Positions 10,464 to 22,325 of a stretch of 64,000 nt of DNA are shown here, in pieces. The notes under the pieces were generated by a model, which was not told where the DNA came from, made no database searches, and was given only the letters and a program-made list of their open reading frames with translations. Location: positions 2,790,001 through 2,854,000 of the forward strand of contig JAMQCR010000001.1 in assembly GCA_023702235.1 (NCBI GenBank), read 5' to 3'. The position numbers and the translations under genes are program-made. The number at the start of each line of letters is the position of its first letter. Position 1 is the stretch's first letter. The stretch comes from Neobacillus pocheonensis. GTDB taxonomy: Bacteria; Bacillota; Bacilli; Bacillales; Cytobacillaceae.

Positions 10464-11605
10464 TTATAGAAGTGAATGTACAAACTGTCTCGTTTCTTTA
10501 TCAACCTCTTGAATCTCAGCTAAACTTGGGTATTCAATAGAGGAATGAACACTTAATGTCTTCTCAATTAAATCTTCAATTTGTAAAAAACGAATTTTAC
10601 CTTCTAAGAATGCTGCTACTGCAATCTCGTTTGCAGCATTCAAAGCAGTAGGCATGGTTCCTCCAATTTTACCTGCCTCGTATGCAAAATGCAGGCAGCG
10701 GAACCGTTCGACATCCATTTCCTGAAAATGCAACTTCCCAACGTCAACTAAATTTAATCTTTTCGATGAAGTGAGAGGCAAGCGTTCGGGGTATGTAAGT
10801 GCATATTGAATTGGCACTCTCATATCAGGCGTCCCGAGTTGGGCTATGATGCTGCTATCATGAAATTCAATCATCGAATGAATAATGCTTTCTTTATGAA
10901 GTAAAACATCTATTTTCTCATATGGCATGTTAAAAAGCCAGTGGGCTTCAATGACCTCCAAACCTTTGTTCATCATTGTCGCAGAATCGATTGTGATTTT
11001 AGCACCCATTGACCAGTTTGGATGGTTGAGTGCTTCTTTCACAGTAACGTTTTCAAGCTCTTGACGATTTCGATCTCGAAAACTCCCACCGGAAGCGGTT
11101 ATGATTAATCTTTCGATATTTTTCTTCTTTTCTCCCTGCAAGCCTGAAAAATAGCCGAGTGTTCACTGTCTACTGGAATTAAGGGAACATTATTTCTTTC
11201 TACTGCTTCCATTACTAAATGTCCCGCTGTAACAAGTGTCTCTTTATTGGCAATGGCGATTATTTTTCCGCTTTCAATTGCTTTAAGCGTAGGGTTTAAG
11301 CCAACACTTCCAAGAACCGCATTTACTAGGATTTCTGATTTGTCATATACGGCAACCTCAATTAACCCCTCAATGCCAAATGTGAATTTTGTATTTGGAA
11401 ATTCAGTTCTTAATGTTACACAGTCTTGATAATTTTGTACAGAAACAAGTTCCGGCTTAAATTCAATAATCATTTTTCTTGCCAATTCAATATTTCTCCC
11501 CACCGACATTGCGGTTAAGGTGAATTCTGTTGGATGCTCTCGAAGAATATCTAAAGTTTGGGTGCCAATAGAACCTGTTGCCCCCATTAAACTAATTGTT
11601 TTCAA
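10464..11605 (-). CDS. dxr: 1-deoxy-D-xylulose 5-phosphate reductoisomerase, one frameshift
   Basis: The second enzyme of the MEP isoprenoid pathway; it converts DXP to MEP using NADPH. The N-terminus has the Rossmann motif [20 protein letters not shown] and the catalytic [10 protein letters not shown] follow, and further on [13 protein letters not shown] and [14 protein letters not shown] segments. The frame breaks near 11125, just after HSAIFQ, where one base is missing; restoring it gives about 380 residues. The gene sits between cdsA and rseP, beside uppS, linking isoprenoid and lipid carrier synthesis. Confidence 0.93.
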
Positions 11606-11644
11606 TTAATAGTCATCTCCTAAAAAGAAAAGCGAAAGCTCATT

Positions 11645-12433
11645 TTACCATAGGTGAAAAAAGTGTAATAATGGCCAAACAAATAACAAACTATCAAATC
11701 GGTCGAGGATTCCCCCATGTCCGGGTAAAATATTACCCGAATCCTTCACCTTAAAATGGCGTTTAAAAGCAGATTCTACCAGGTCACCAATTTGTCCAAA
11801 AATGGACAAAACAACTGTTATCGCCATTAACGGGAAAATCGTCGCATTGATGTTTGAAAACATTACAAATAAAATGGCTACGACAAGGGCACAAACCACC
11901 CCGCCAATCGAACCTTCGACTGTTTTATTCGGACTAATTTCAGGCCATAATTTCGTCTTGCCTGTAGCTTTCCCGATAAAATAAGCTCCGGTATCAGTAG
12001 CCCAGATCATAAACAAGGAATAAAAAATATAAACCAGACCTGCGTTACGGGTTTCAATGAAAAAGTAAAAGCCTATTCCAACATATACAGCCGCGAGAAT
12101 GGAGAAGGCGACATCTTCAAATGTAAAACGATTCTTTGTAATTACTGAATAGGTCAAGAGTAAAAGAATAAACGCAATTGCTAGTTCTGTTTTTGAATAA
12201 TTGAAGGTACTAAGAACGTAAGTATATTGCTTTGGAAATAAAATTACCCAAAGAAACAGAGTTGAGAGCAAACCATAGACCGAAAATATAGTAAGAGTTC
12301 TCATTTTTAATAATTCATATAAGCCAATCGTAGCTAAAAAATACGTTAATAAAACAAAAGGAAGTCCACCATAGAAAACGATAGGCACAAATAGTGCCGC
12401 TGCTACGACTCCTGTTATGATTCTTTGCTTCAT
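11645..12433 (-). CDS. cdsA: Phosphatidate cytidylyltransferase (CDP-diacylglycerol synthase)
   Basis: Makes CDP-diacylglycerol from phosphatidate and CTP, the precursor of membrane phospholipids. The 262-residue protein is mostly hydrophobic, with about seven or eight membrane helices. It carries the family signature near the C-terminus (SAFKRHFKVKDSG, then LPGHGGILDRFDS) and the WATDTGAY segment earlier. It is intact and follows uppS in the same direction. Confidence 0.95.
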   Translation of the reverse strand: MKQRIITGVVAAALFVPIVFYGGLPFVLLTYFLATIGLYELLKMRTLTIFSVYGLLSTLFLWVILFPKQYTYVLSTFNYSKTELAIAFILLLLTYSVITKNRFTFEDVAFSILAAVYVGIGFYFFIETRNAGLVYIFYSLFMIWATDTGAYFIGKATGKTKLWPEISPNKTVEGSIGGVVCALVVAILFVMFSNINATIFPLMAITVVLSIFGQIGDLVESAFKRHFKVKDSGNILPGHGGILDRFDSLLFVWPLLHFFHLW

Positions 12434-12466
12434 CTAATTAGTTCAACACCTTTTAAGTTCTAGGAA

Positions 12467-13245
12467 TCATTTCACGCCTCCAAAACGGCGTTGGCGATTT
12501 TGAAAGGCTTCTATCGCTTCTAGTAATTGGTCTTCATTAAAATCAGGCCAGAGTACTTCTGTAAACCAAAGCTCTGTATAAGCTAATTGCCAAAGCATAA
12601 AATTGCTTAAGCGAATTTCACCACTTGTTCGAATTAAAAGATCAGGATCAGCAATCCTTGAAGTCATTAGGTAGGAGGAAAAGACTTTTTCGTCTAACTC
12701 TGTCTCTTTCATTATACCACTTTTACAATCATTTATGACTTGCTTAACGGCATCGAGAATCTCAGCTCTGCTTCCATAATTCAGAGCGAAGTTTAAAACA
12801 AGTCCAGTATTATTTTTTGTATCTTCAATAGCTCTTTCAATAGCACGTAATGTATGTATAGGGAGTTGGTCTTTATATCCCATCATTTTCACTTGAACAT
12901 TTTCCTCAATCAATTCCGGTAAAAAGGTAGCTAGAAATTCTTCCGGCAATTTCATGATATATTCCACTTCATTTTTAGGCTCTTCCAGTTCTCAGTAGAA
13001 AAAGCATATAAAGTAAGCGTCTTGATTCCCAGTTTCGACGCTAATCTTGTCGTTTTTCGAACCACTTTCATCCCTTCATGATGACCAGCAATCCGTGGCA
13101 AAGCTCTTTTTTTTGCCCACCTGCCATTGCCATCCATAATTATCGCTACATGTTCAGGAATCGGCATTTTTTTAATTTTTTCTATTTTGTCTCGGAGTGT
13201 GGAAGAGTTTTTTTGATTCTTCCAGGGTTTTATTTTATTAAACAT
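12467..13245 (-). CDS. uppS: Undecaprenyl diphosphate synthase, one frameshift
   Basis: Condenses isopentenyl units on farnesyl diphosphate to make the C55 lipid carrier for cell-wall synthesis. The cis-prenyltransferase motifs are clear: [16 protein letters not shown] with the catalytic Asp, [10 protein letters not shown], and [15 protein letters not shown]. The ATG at 13245 follows GGAGGAG. The frame breaks near 12978 after STENWK, where AGCCT replaces an expected AGCCCT; the corrected length is about 259 residues. It is the first gene of the group ending in rseP, with a promoter upstream. Confidence 0.93.
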
Positions 13246-13326
13246 GATCTTGCTCCTCCAAAAAAAGTTTATCATTTCCTCCGATAATAGATCTTTTCCC
13301 TATCGTACTTTTTTGTTGATATGTAG

Positions 13327-13355
13327 ATGATATTAGAGTTTTAAGCATGCCTCAA
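13327..13355 (-). promoter_or_regulatory. Candidate promoter of uppS-cdsA-dxr-rseP
   Basis: A -35 TTGAGG (13350-13355) and -10 TATCAT (13327-13332) separated by exactly 17 bases, about 80 bases upstream of uppS and downstream of the frr terminator. Partial matches only. Confidence 0.4.
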
Positions 13356-13481
13356 TCATACCAAAATTGCAATAGTTATCTCTATTAAATAACATATGTA
13401 AAATAAAAGGAACTAAGAATAATGTTCAGAAAACTTCTCGGGATAACACTCTAACAAAAAAAGTTCAAAAAATAGTGAAAA

Positions 13482-13500
13482 AACCCCCTATTTAGAGGGT
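13482..13500 (-). terminator. Terminator downstream of frr
   Basis: A GC stem (ACCCTC with its partner) followed by a run of six T on the minus strand. It lies about 15 bases after the frr stop and ends the rpsB-tsf-pyrH-frr run. Confidence 0.75.
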
Positions 13501-13514
13501 CTTTATATAAAAAG

Positions 13515-14072
13515 TTACACTTCCAAGATTTCTTTTTCTTTGTCCTTCGTAATTTGATCGACTTTTGTTATATTTTCGTCTGTTAATTTCTGAATGTCAT
13601 CAGAATAGCCACGGAGTGCATCTTCCGTAATTTCGCCATTTTTTTCAAGTTTTTTCAAATCGTCATTTGCATCACGGCGGATATTTCGAATGGCAATTTT
13701 AGCATCTTCCGACTCTTTTTTAACAACTTTTACGAGCTCCTTGCGGCGTTCTTCTGTTAATTGGGGAATGGCAAGCCTAATTATCATTCCATCATTGGAT
13801 GGGTTTAGACCTAAATCAGACTTTAGAATTGCTTTTTCAATTTCACCTAAGACGGATTTGTCATATGGCTGGATTACAAGTAATCTTGCTTCAGGTACTG
13901 AGATACCAGCTAATTGATTAACAGGAGTAGGAGCCCCGTAATAATCAACCGTAATTCTGTCTAATAGAGAAGCACTAGCTCTTCCGGCACGGATACTTGC
14001 GAGCTCACGTGAATAAGATTGAATTGCTTTTGTCATTCTATCTTTAGTGTTGGCGATAACTTGTTTTGGCAT
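13515..14072 (-). CDS. frr: Ribosome recycling factor
   Basis: Splits post-termination ribosomes together with EF-G. The 185-residue protein is full length, with the [13 protein letters not shown] core, [14 protein letters not shown] and the C-terminal [15 protein letters not shown] helix. The ATG at 14072 is chosen because [13 protein letters not shown] matches the family start; an open frame extends further upstream into pyrH. It likely overlaps the true pyrH stop as TAATG, implying coupled translation. Confidence 0.96.
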   Translation of the reverse strand: MPKQVIANTKDRMTKAIQSYSRELASIRAGRASASLLDRITVDYYGAPTPVNQLAGISVPEARLLVIQPYDKSVLGEIEKAILKSDLGLNPSNDGMIIRLAIPQLTEERRKELVKVVKKESEDAKIAIRNIRRDANDDLKKLEKNGEITEDALRGYSDDIQKLTDENITKVDQITKDKEKEILEV

Positions 14073-14799
14073 TAGTTTTTCCCCTAACGATTGTTCCAAT
14101 TTTTTCACCCATAACGGCACGTTTAATATTTCCTTGCTCCATAATCGAGAATACAATTAGTGGAATATCATTATCCATACATAAGGAAGAAGCCGTAGAA
14201 TCCATAACAGCCAATCCTTCTTTTAACACATCCAAAAAGGATAAATCTTCATATTTAGTTGCATTTTCATCAAGAAGTGGATCTGCTGAATAGACGCCAT
14301 CTACATTATTTTTTGCCATGAGAATAACATCTGCTTCAATTTCCGCAGCTCTTAATGCTGCAGTTGTATCAGTAGAAAAGTATGGATTTCCTGTTCCAGC
14401 AGCAAAAATAACGACGCGATTTTTCTCTAAATGTCTAATCGCTCTACGACGAATATAGGGTTCTGCAACCTGACGCATTTCAATCGAGGTTTGCACACGT
14501 GTTTCAATACCCAACTGTTCTAAACTGTCTTGTAATGATAAAGAATTCATTACCGTCGCTAGCATTCCCATATAGTCAGCTGTAGCCCGATCCATTCCCA
14601 TTTCACTTCCTATTTTCCCACGCCAAATGTTGCCTCCACCAACAACAACGGCTACTTCTACACCAAGCTCAGCAATTTCTTTCACCTGAATGGCAATCGA
14701 TTTAATTACGGAAGGTTTAATTCCAAAGCTCGATTCACCTGCGAGTGCTTCCCCGCTTAATTTTAAGACTACGCGTTTGTACTTAGGACCGCTGCTCAT
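14044..14799 (-). CDS. pyrH: UMP kinase, probably with a frameshifted last few codons
   Basis: Phosphorylates UMP to UDP in pyrimidine nucleotide synthesis. The amino-acid-kinase fold is clear: [40 protein letters not shown] and the [12 protein letters not shown] segment. As read it is 251 residues and overlaps frr by 29 bases. Relatives end at about GTIVRGK, and one extra A in the GGAAAAAC run would end the protein at 14072 with about 242 residues. The ATG follows GGAGG. It lies between tsf and frr, after a terminator-like hairpin. Confidence 0.94.
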   Translation of the reverse strand: MSSGPKYKRVVLKLSGEALAGESSFGIKPSVIKSIAIQVKEIAELGVEVAVVVGGGNIWRGKIGSEMGMDRATADYMGMLATVMNSLSLQDSLEQLGIETRVQTSIEMRQVAEPYIRRRAIRHLEKNRVVIFAAGTGNPYFSTDTTAALRAAEIEADVILMAKNNVDGVYSADPLLDENATKYEDLSFLDVLKEGLAVMDSTASSLCMDNDIPLIVFSIMEQGNIKRAVMGEKIGTIVRGKTNAKTSYRQH

Positions 14800-14829
14800 A
14801 TGAACCTCCGTATAATTTTATTCTTTAAA

Positions 14830-14856
14830 AATAGGGAACACACCGTGTCCCCTATT
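14830..14856 (-). terminator. Hairpin between tsf and pyrH
   Basis: A perfect 12-pair stem including one G-T pair (AATAGGGGACAC against its partner) with a three-base loop. It is followed on the minus strand by TTTAAAG. The U-tract is short, so it could act as a partial terminator or an RNA-processing site that lowers pyrH-frr output. Confidence 0.6.
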
Positions 14857-14936
14857 CAAAAACTTATTTTAGTAATATTCCCAAAATCATATTGGGCAAA
14901 GATGATAAACCCTAAAAGCCCGAGAACATTTGACTA

Positions 14937-15820
14937 TTATTTTTTCAATTGGTTCATAACTTCTTCTGCGAAGTTATCTTCACGTTTTTCAATGCCTTCT
15001 CCTACTTCATAACGTACAAACTCGCGGATTGTAGCACCTTTAGATTCAACGAATTGACGAACCTTTTGATCTGGGTTTTTTACGAAAGTTTGGTCAAGGA
15101 CACAAACATCTTCGAAATATTTTCCAAGACGTCCTTCCACCATTTTTTCAACGATCTTTTCAGGCTTGCCTTCGTTAAGAGCTTGTGTTGTTAAGACTTG
15201 ACGCTCATGTTCAACTTCCTCTTGAGATACTTGGTTACGAGAAACATATTTTGGTCTTAATGCAGCAATATGCATAGATACATCTTTTGCAGCATCAGAT
15301 TCGGTAGTACCTTCAAGAACAGTTAAAACGGCAATCCGCCACCCATATGAAGGTATGCACCAAAAGCATCGTTATCAGTTTTTGACGCAACTACGAAACG
15401 GCGAAGTGTAAGCTTTTCACCAATTTTTGCAATTGCAGCATTAATGTGATCCGCTACAGTTACTCCATTTCCCATTGTTTGAGCCAAAGCTTCTTCGACA
15501 GTAGCAGGCTTATTCTTCAAGAGAAGTTCAGCCAATTCCTTAACAAGGACCTGGAAACCTTCATTTTTTGCAACGAAGTCAGTTTCAGAGTTTACTTCTA
15601 AAATTACAGCATCGTTACCCTCTGTTAAAATAAAAGCAGTACCTTCAGCAGCAATACGATCTGCTTTCTTAGCAGCTGATGCAATTCCTTTTTCACGTAA
15701 GAAATCAATTGCTTTTTCCATGTCACCGTCAGTTGCAGTAAGTGCTTTTTTACAATCCAACATACCTGCACCTGTTTTTTCACGTAGTTCTTTTACCATT
15801 TGAGCAGAAATAGTTGCCAT
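14937..15820 (-). CDS. tsf: Elongation factor Ts, one frameshift
   Basis: The guanine nucleotide exchange factor for EF-Tu. The start [20 protein letters not shown] and the CKKAL motif are diagnostic, followed by the [12 protein letters not shown] core. The frame breaks near 15335: GGTGGCGG replaces GGTGGCCGG after AYLHMGG. The second part ([12 protein letters not shown] onward) resumes in another frame. The corrected length is about 294 residues. It is downstream of rpsB, separated by a strong hairpin, as is common in this pair. Confidence 0.95.
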
Positions 15821-15963
15821 AATTAATTTTCCTCCTTTATTTTGCTATGTATTCATATCTTAGCCATTCAACCTTAAGATAAACATACTTTACTTTACGC
15901 ATAAGTGAAACAACGCCTCATGAACCGCTCTAACAGGCTTGCCTGTGGCTGAGTTTTCTTTAA

Positions 15964-16002
15964 AAAAAGGTGATAAAGGGTGCTCCCTATTATCACCTTT
16001 TT
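15964..16002 (-). terminator. Terminator between rpsB and tsf
   Basis: A long stem AAAAAGGTGATAA/TTATCACCTTTTT with an inner GGG/CCC pair, ending in seven T on the minus strand. It starts about six bases after the rpsB stop. It probably makes rpsB expression exceed tsf expression. Confidence 0.85.
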
Positions 16003-16008
16003 ATGTCA

Positions 16009-16820
<812 letters not shown>

Positions 16821-16828
16821 CATGTCAT

Positions 16829-16857
16829 AATATAGCACATGTCGAAAAAACAATCAA
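16829..16857 (-). promoter_or_regulatory. Promoter of rpsB
   Basis: A -35 TTGATT (16852-16857) and -10 TATATT (16829-16834) with exactly 17 bases between them. Transcription would start near 16822, just before the folded leader. Confidence 0.6.
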
Positions 16858-16875
16858 GGTTTACTTAGTAAAAAA

Positions 16876-16901
16876 ATCCCCAGTTGAAAAACCGGGGATT
16901 C
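16876..16901 (-). terminator. Terminator of codY
   Basis: An AATCCCC/GGGGATT stem with an A/T-rich inner loop followed by T7 on the minus strand, 18 bases after the codY stop. It separates the xerC-codY operon from rpsB. Confidence 0.85.
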
Positions 16902-16918
16902 TTCGCAATGAAATTTTA

Positions 16919-17698
16919 TTAGTTAGATCTTAGTTTATCAAGTTCAATTAGGAACTTATCATTTAAAACCTTAATATAGGTTCCTTTCATTCCAAGTGAA
17001 CGTGATTCAATAACCCCAGCACTTTCAAGCTTCCTTAATGCGTTAACAATAACAGAACGAGTAATTCCTACACGGTCGGCAATTTTTGAAGCAACTAGCA
17101 AGCCTTCATGGCCATTAAGTTCTTCGAAAATATGTTCAATCGCTTCAAGTTCACTATAAGACAATGAGCTGATTGCCATTTGTACAACAGCCTTACTTCT
17201 AGCTTCTTCTTCAATTTCTTCCGATTTTTCACGCAAAATCTCCATACCAACTACCGTTGCGCCGTATTCAGCAAGAATAAGATCATCGTCATGGAACTTT
17301 TCATGCAATCTTGCGAGAATTAATGTACCTAGTCGTTCCCCGCCACCAATAATCGGAACAATGGTTGTTAAACCTTCGCCAAATATATCCCTGTTTTCCA
17401 CTGGAAAGGCAGTATATTGACTTTCAATATCAAGATTTGAGGAAGTTTCTTGGATATTAAATAAACTATTTGTATACTCTTCCGGGAATTGACGATCCTC
17501 AAACATTTTTTTCATTCTCTCGTTTTCAATTTGCTGATAAATTGAAAAACCTAATAATTTACCTCGACGGCTGACAATGAAAATATTGGCTTCAATAACT
17601 TCACTCATCGTCACAGACATTTCTTTAAAGTTAACTGGCTTTCCTGCTGCCTTTTGCAATAAAATATTAATTTTCCTTGTTTTTGTAAGTAAATCCAT
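16919..17698 (-). CDS. codY: Global transcriptional repressor CodY
   Basis: A GTP- and branched-chain-amino-acid-sensing repressor of stationary-phase and nutrient genes in low-GC Gram-positives. The 259-residue protein is intact. The N-terminal GAF domain starts [15 protein letters not shown] and the C-terminal winged helix-turn-helix holds [20 protein letters not shown]. The ATG follows AGGAGGAAG. It is the last gene after xerC-hslV-hslU, the classic cod operon order, and is followed by a terminator. Confidence 0.97.
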   Translation of the reverse strand: MDLLTKTRKINILLQKAAGKPVNFKEMSVTMSEVIEANIFIVSRRGKLLGFSIYQQIENERMKKMFEDRQFPEEYTNSLFNIQETSSNLDIESQYTAFPVENRDIFGEGLTTIVPIIGGGERLGTLILARLHEKFHDDDLILAEYGATVVGMEILREKSEEIEEEARSKAVVQMAISSLSYSELEAIEHIFEELNGHEGLLVASKIADRVGITRSVIVNALRKLESAGVIESRSLGMKGTYIKVLNDKFLIELDKLRSN

Positions 17699-17821
17699 TG
17701 TGTTTCTTCCTCCTAATTAACTAAAACCATTATTAAATTTTATATTTTACTTCAGTCACTTCAACAGAATTAGGCGTTTTCCTATTTAGTTTTTTCACAA
17801 TTGGCTATAATGTTGCCAAAT

Positions 17822-19224
17822 TTATAGGATAAACTGACTTAAATCTTTATTTTTTGAAATAGCACCAAGTTTATCGTCAACATATTGAGGAGTTATCGTT
17901 ATTTTCTCCATGGAAATTTCAGGAGCTTCAAATGATAAATCTTCTAAGAGCTTTTCCAAAATCGTATGAAGCCGTCTGGCACCGATGTTATCAGTATTTT
18001 GATTGACATCAAAGGCAATTTCGGCAATTCTACGAATAGCTTCGTCAGAAAATTCAATTTGTATACCTTCTGTTTCCAATAATGCTTGATATTGCTTAAT
18101 TAGTGCATTATCAGGCTCAATCAAAATTCGAAAGAAATCCTCTACCGTTAATTTAGTTAATTCAACCCGAATCGGAAAACGGCCTGCAATTCAGGGATTA
18201 GATCAGATGGTTTTGCCATGTGGAATGCTCCTGCGGCAATAAATAAAACATGATCTGTTTTAACTGAACCATATTTCGTAACCACAGTCGAACCTTCGAC
18301 AATAGGTAATATATCCCTTTGAACTCCTTCGCGTGATACATCTGCGGAAGAACCTCCAGTATTTTTACTGGCAATTTTATCAATTTCATCGATAAAAATA
18401 ATTCCTGTTTGTTCAGCTCGATAAACGGCTTCTTGGCTTACCTCATCCATATCAATCAGCTTTGCGGCTTCTTCGTTCGTTAAAACTATTCTTGCTTCAC
18501 GGACAGTAAGTTTCCGTTTTTTTCGTTTTTTCGGCATAAAGCTACTTAGGGCATCTTGCATATTCATACCCATTTGCTCTATCCCTGAGCCTTGAAGCAT
18601 ATCGAACATAGATGGAGCTTGTTCTTCCACTTCGACTGTAATGATTTCATCCTCTAATTGTCCTAGCGCAAGTTTTTCTTTTACAATTTTACGCTTTTCA
18701 TTTAGGGAGTAGTCCTCTTGTTGCGTATCCTGTTCAGATGCTGAATTTCCGCCTCCAAATAACATTTCAAGCGGGTTTTTGTAGTTATTTGTTTTCTTTG
18801 CCGATGGAACAAGCAAATCCACAAGTCTTCCGTTGGCTTGCTCTTCAGCACGTTCCTTTACATTTTGCATTCTATCTTCTTTTACCAATCTAACAGAGGT
18901 TTCGACTAAGTCACGTACCATGGACTCAACATCGCGGCCTACATAACCTACCTCCGTAAATTTAGTGGCTTCAACCTTAATAAATGGAGCACCCACTATC
19001 TTCGCAATTCTTCTCGCAATTTCTGTTTTTCCAACACCTGTAGGTCCGATCATCAAAATGTTTTTTGGAATAATTTCATCACGGAGTTTTTCAGCTAACA
19101 GACCTCTTCTAAACCGATTTCTAAGGGCAACAGCAACTGCTTTCTTGGCATCCTTCTGCCCTATAATATATTGGTCAAGTTTTTCAACAATTTGGCGGGG
19201 GGTCAAACTCGTTGTTTTTCCCAT
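17822..19224 (-). CDS. hslU: HslU (ClpY) unfoldase ATPase, one frameshift
   Basis: The AAA+ ATPase that unfolds substrates for the HslV peptidase. The Walker A motif [13 protein letters not shown], the [14 protein letters not shown] pore-loop region, Walker [12 protein letters not shown] and the C-terminal sensor [16 protein letters not shown] are present. The frame breaks near 18183 (CAGGCCG where CAGGGCCG is expected, in [11 protein letters not shown]). The corrected length of 467 residues matches the family. It lies 20 bases after hslV. Confidence 0.94.
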
Positions 19225-19244
19225 GATTTTTCGTCTCCTTCCCG

Positions 19245-19787
19245 TTATAGCTCTTCAACAATAATATTGTTGTTCGTGTACACACAAATCTCAGCAGCTA
19301 TTTCTAAAGAAGCCTTGGCAATTTCTTTAGCTGTAAGGTGGTCACCAGCATATTTCTTTAAAGAACGTCCTGCAGCCAACGCATAATTACCACCTGAACC
19401 AATCGCAAGAATTCCATCGTCAGGTTCAATTACCTCTCCAGTTCCAGATACAAGAAGTAAATATTCCTTATTCATAACAATTAGCATGGCTTCAAGTTTT
19501 CGCAGCATTTTATCGTTTCTCCATTGTTTAGCTAGTTCAACTGCCGCTCTCTGAAGATTCCCATTGAATTCTTCTAATTTCCCCTCAAATAGCTCAAAAA
19601 GGGTAAAAGCATCAGCAACTGAACCCGCAAAACCAGCCAGTACCTTACCATTAAATATCCTTCTTACTTTTTTTGCTGTGTGCTTCATCACAACTGCATT
19701 TCCAAATGTTACTTGACCGTCGCCTGACATCGAACATTCACCATTATGGTGAATCGCAAAAATGGTAGTAGCATGAAATTGATTCAT
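19245..19787 (-). CDS. hslV: HslV (ClpQ) peptidase subunit
   Basis: The proteasome-like peptidase that pairs with HslU. The 180-residue protein is intact, with [34 protein letters not shown] and [13 protein letters not shown]. The N-terminus is [11 protein letters not shown]. The Thr that is catalytic after the initiator Met in E. coli aligns with Thr7 here, so a six-residue extension precedes it. B. subtilis CodW has a similar extension, with Ser at position two; here position two is Asn. The true nucleophile cannot be settled from sequence alone. Confidence 0.95.
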   Translation of the reverse strand: MNQFHATTIFAIHHNGECSMSGDGQVTFGNAVVMKHTAKKVRRIFNGKVLAGFAGSVADAFTLFELFEGKLEEFNGNLQRAAVELAKQWRNDKMLRKLEAMLIVMNKEYLLLVSGTGEVIEPDDGILAIGSGGNYALAAGRSLKKYAGDHLTAKEIAKASLEIAAEICVYTNNNIIVEEL

Positions 19788-19887
19788 TAAGATATTCCTC
19801 CTTTTGGAGTTTCTTCAGAACTATGAAATAGATAGTGAACCGTTCACAATGAACCTTACACTAGAAAATTATGAAAACTGTATTCAT

Positions 19888-20785
19888 TTATGCCCTCGGA
19901 TGATGGCTCATATACGTTTTTTTTAAGTGTTCATTTGTAACATGTGTGTATACCTGGGTGGACGATAAAAAGGAATGCCCTAATAATTCTTGTACGGAAC
20001 GTAGATCCGCACCATTATTCAACAGATGCGTGGCAAATGAATGCCTCAGCTTATGTGGGTGGATACTGCTGTCCAGTGCAGACTTTTCAATCATACTATT
20101 CAAAATTTTCCTCACCCCCCTTGTAGTCAAGGGCTCCGCGGTGATTGACAAATAAGGTTTCAATTCTCTCTTTACCTTCTAAAAGCTTCTTCCTGCCATT
20201 GTTTATGTATTTTTCCAAGGATTCGTGTGCAAAGCTTCCGAAAGGTACATAGCGTTCTTTATTGCCTTTTCCGTGTACTAATACTGTAGACAAATAAAAA
20301 TCGAGATCCTTTAATCGAACCTGACAGCATTCACTAACACGGATACCTGTTCCATATAGAAATTCAAGCAATGCTATGTTTCGTTCTCCTAATGGTGTAC
20401 TTGTATCACAAGAACGAAACAGGACCTGAAGTTCATCCTCATAAAAAAAATTCGGAAGTCTCTTTTCAGCCTTTGGAATAATCACAAGAGCAAATGGGTT
20501 CTCTGCTACATATTTTTCACGTAGTAAGAATTTATAGAAGCTCCGTAAAGTAGATATTTTTTTTGCAACTGTTTTTCTTGAAAGCTTTTTATCATATAAT
20601 TTAGTCAAATATAAACGTGTCTCAGAATATTGAACAGTTTCCACATCATAAATTGCTTGTTCAGCCATGAACAAGAAAAATTCATGAATATCATGTTGAT
20701 AATGTACAATGGTATATTGTGAGTAATTCTTCTCCATTTGTAAATACTCAATAAACAATTTTAATAAAACATTTACATTTGTCAT
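19888..20785 (-). CDS. xerC: Tyrosine recombinase XerC (CodV), frameshifted
   Basis: A site-specific recombinase that, with XerD, resolves chromosome dimers at dif. The N-terminal SAM-like domain covers about the first 90 residues. The catalytic domain has Arg in [18 protein letters not shown] and the Tyr in STQVYTHV. The ATG at 20785 is chosen because it follows GAGGTGA. The frame breaks near 20135, where two bases seem missing in HRGEPLTTRG; the corrected length is about 299 residues. It is the first gene of the codY operon, about 60 bases after trmFO. Confidence 0.92.
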
Positions 20786-20846
20786 TTTATTCACCTCACA
20801 AGGGCTACTAAATCGTAACATACTTCAATAACCCTTGCAATAAATT

Positions 20847-22156
20847 TTACAAAACTTTCACAAAGTTCTGAATTGTTTCTAAGGCTCTATTTGCATGTTG
20901 CAAATTTCTTTCCTGCTTCCCTTTGATTCTAACGGGTAATTCTGGAAATAAACCAAAATTAGCATTCATCGGTTGGAAATTATCAGGGTTCGCTGTTGTG
21001 ATATAACGGCAGCCATACTGCCTATCGCAGTTTCTGCGGGAAATTCTACAGGCTCGTTTCCTTGAACGATTCTTGCTGCATTGATGCCTGCTATTAATCC
21101 ACTTGCAGCCGACTCTACGTATCCTTCCACCCCAGTCATTTGCCCAGCGAACAATAAATCCTGACGGTTTCGGAATTGATAGGTTGCTTTTAAAACTTTA
21201 GGTGAATTAATAAATGTATTGCGATGCATCACACCATAGCGGATAATTTCTACATTCTCAAGCCCAGGTATTAAGCTAATTACTTCTTTTTGCGCTCCCC
21301 ATTTTAAATGGGTTTGGAAACCAACAATATTAAACAGGGTTCCCGCAGCATCATCCTGACGGAGCTGGACAACAGCAAATGGTCTTTTGCCCGTTTTTGG
21401 ATCCTCTAACCCCACAGGTTTTAAAGGGCCAAAAAGCATTGTTTTCTTGCCCCTGTTTGCCATTACTTCAATTGGCATACAACCCTCAAAAAAGACTTCC
21501 TTTTCGAATTCTTTTACAGGCACTGTTTCAGCAGAAATCAGCGCTTCATAAAAACGGTTGAATTCCTCCTCCGTCATTGGGCAATTTAAATAAGCAGCCT
21601 CGCCTTTATCGTATCGAGATTTTAAATAGACTTTTTCCATGTCAATGCTTTCTTTTTCTAGAATCGGTGCTGCTGCATCATAAAAATAAAGATAATCCTC
21701 GCCAGTTAAGTTTTTTAATTGTTCTGATAATGAAGGACTTGTTAGCGGTCCTGTCGCAATGACGGTTGGTCCTTCAGGTATCTCTACTACCTCATCATTA
21801 ATAACCGTCACATTTTCGTGATTTTTCACCATTTCCGTCACTTTGGCAGCAAATTCATGTCGATCAACAGCCAAAGCACCGCCGGCTGGAACTGAGCAAG
21901 CATCGGCGGCAGCAATAATGACTGAATCGAGCTTTCTCATTTCTTCTTTTAACACTCCAACTGCATTTGTTAAGGTATTGGCTCTTAAGGAGTTGCTGCA
22001 AACCAATTCTGCAAATTTATCGGTATGATGTGCAGGTGTTTGCTTCACTGGTCTCATTTCATAAAGACGGACCTTAACACCCCGTTTAGCAATCTGCCAG
22101 GCCGCCTCACTTCCAGCCAAACCTGCACCAATTACATTTATTGTAACTTCTTTCAT
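20847..22156 (-). CDS. trmFO: tRNA (U54) methyltransferase TrmFO, one frameshift near the C-terminus
   Basis: A folate- and FAD-dependent enzyme that makes 5-methyluridine-54 in tRNA. The FAD-binding start [21 protein letters not shown] is clear, followed by [16 protein letters not shown], and [21 protein letters not shown] near the end. The frame breaks near 21010, after IGSMA. The expected tail ([18 protein letters not shown] onward) continues in another frame to a TAA at 20847, giving about 436 residues. The ATG follows GGAGGTCA. It lies between topA and xerC. Confidence 0.94.
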
Positions 22157-22304
22157 CTGGTGACCTCCTGAAATCTTTCTTGCTTAATATACAAAATAAG
22201 GTTTTGTTATAACCTATGATTACTTTTCCCTTATTCAAGTCCATCTTGCATTGTACTATACGAATCAAAAACAAAAAAGTTTTTAGTTTTCTTTTCAAAC
22301 GAAA

Positions 22305-22325
22305 AGAGTGAGCTTTGCTCACCCT
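22305..22325 (-). terminator. Hairpin overlapping the topA stop
   Basis: A nine-base stem AGGGTGAGC/GCTCACTCT with a three-base loop and a TTTTCGTTT tail on the minus strand. It begins within the topA stop codon. trmFO follows 150 bases later and so probably has its own promoter. Confidence 0.7.
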
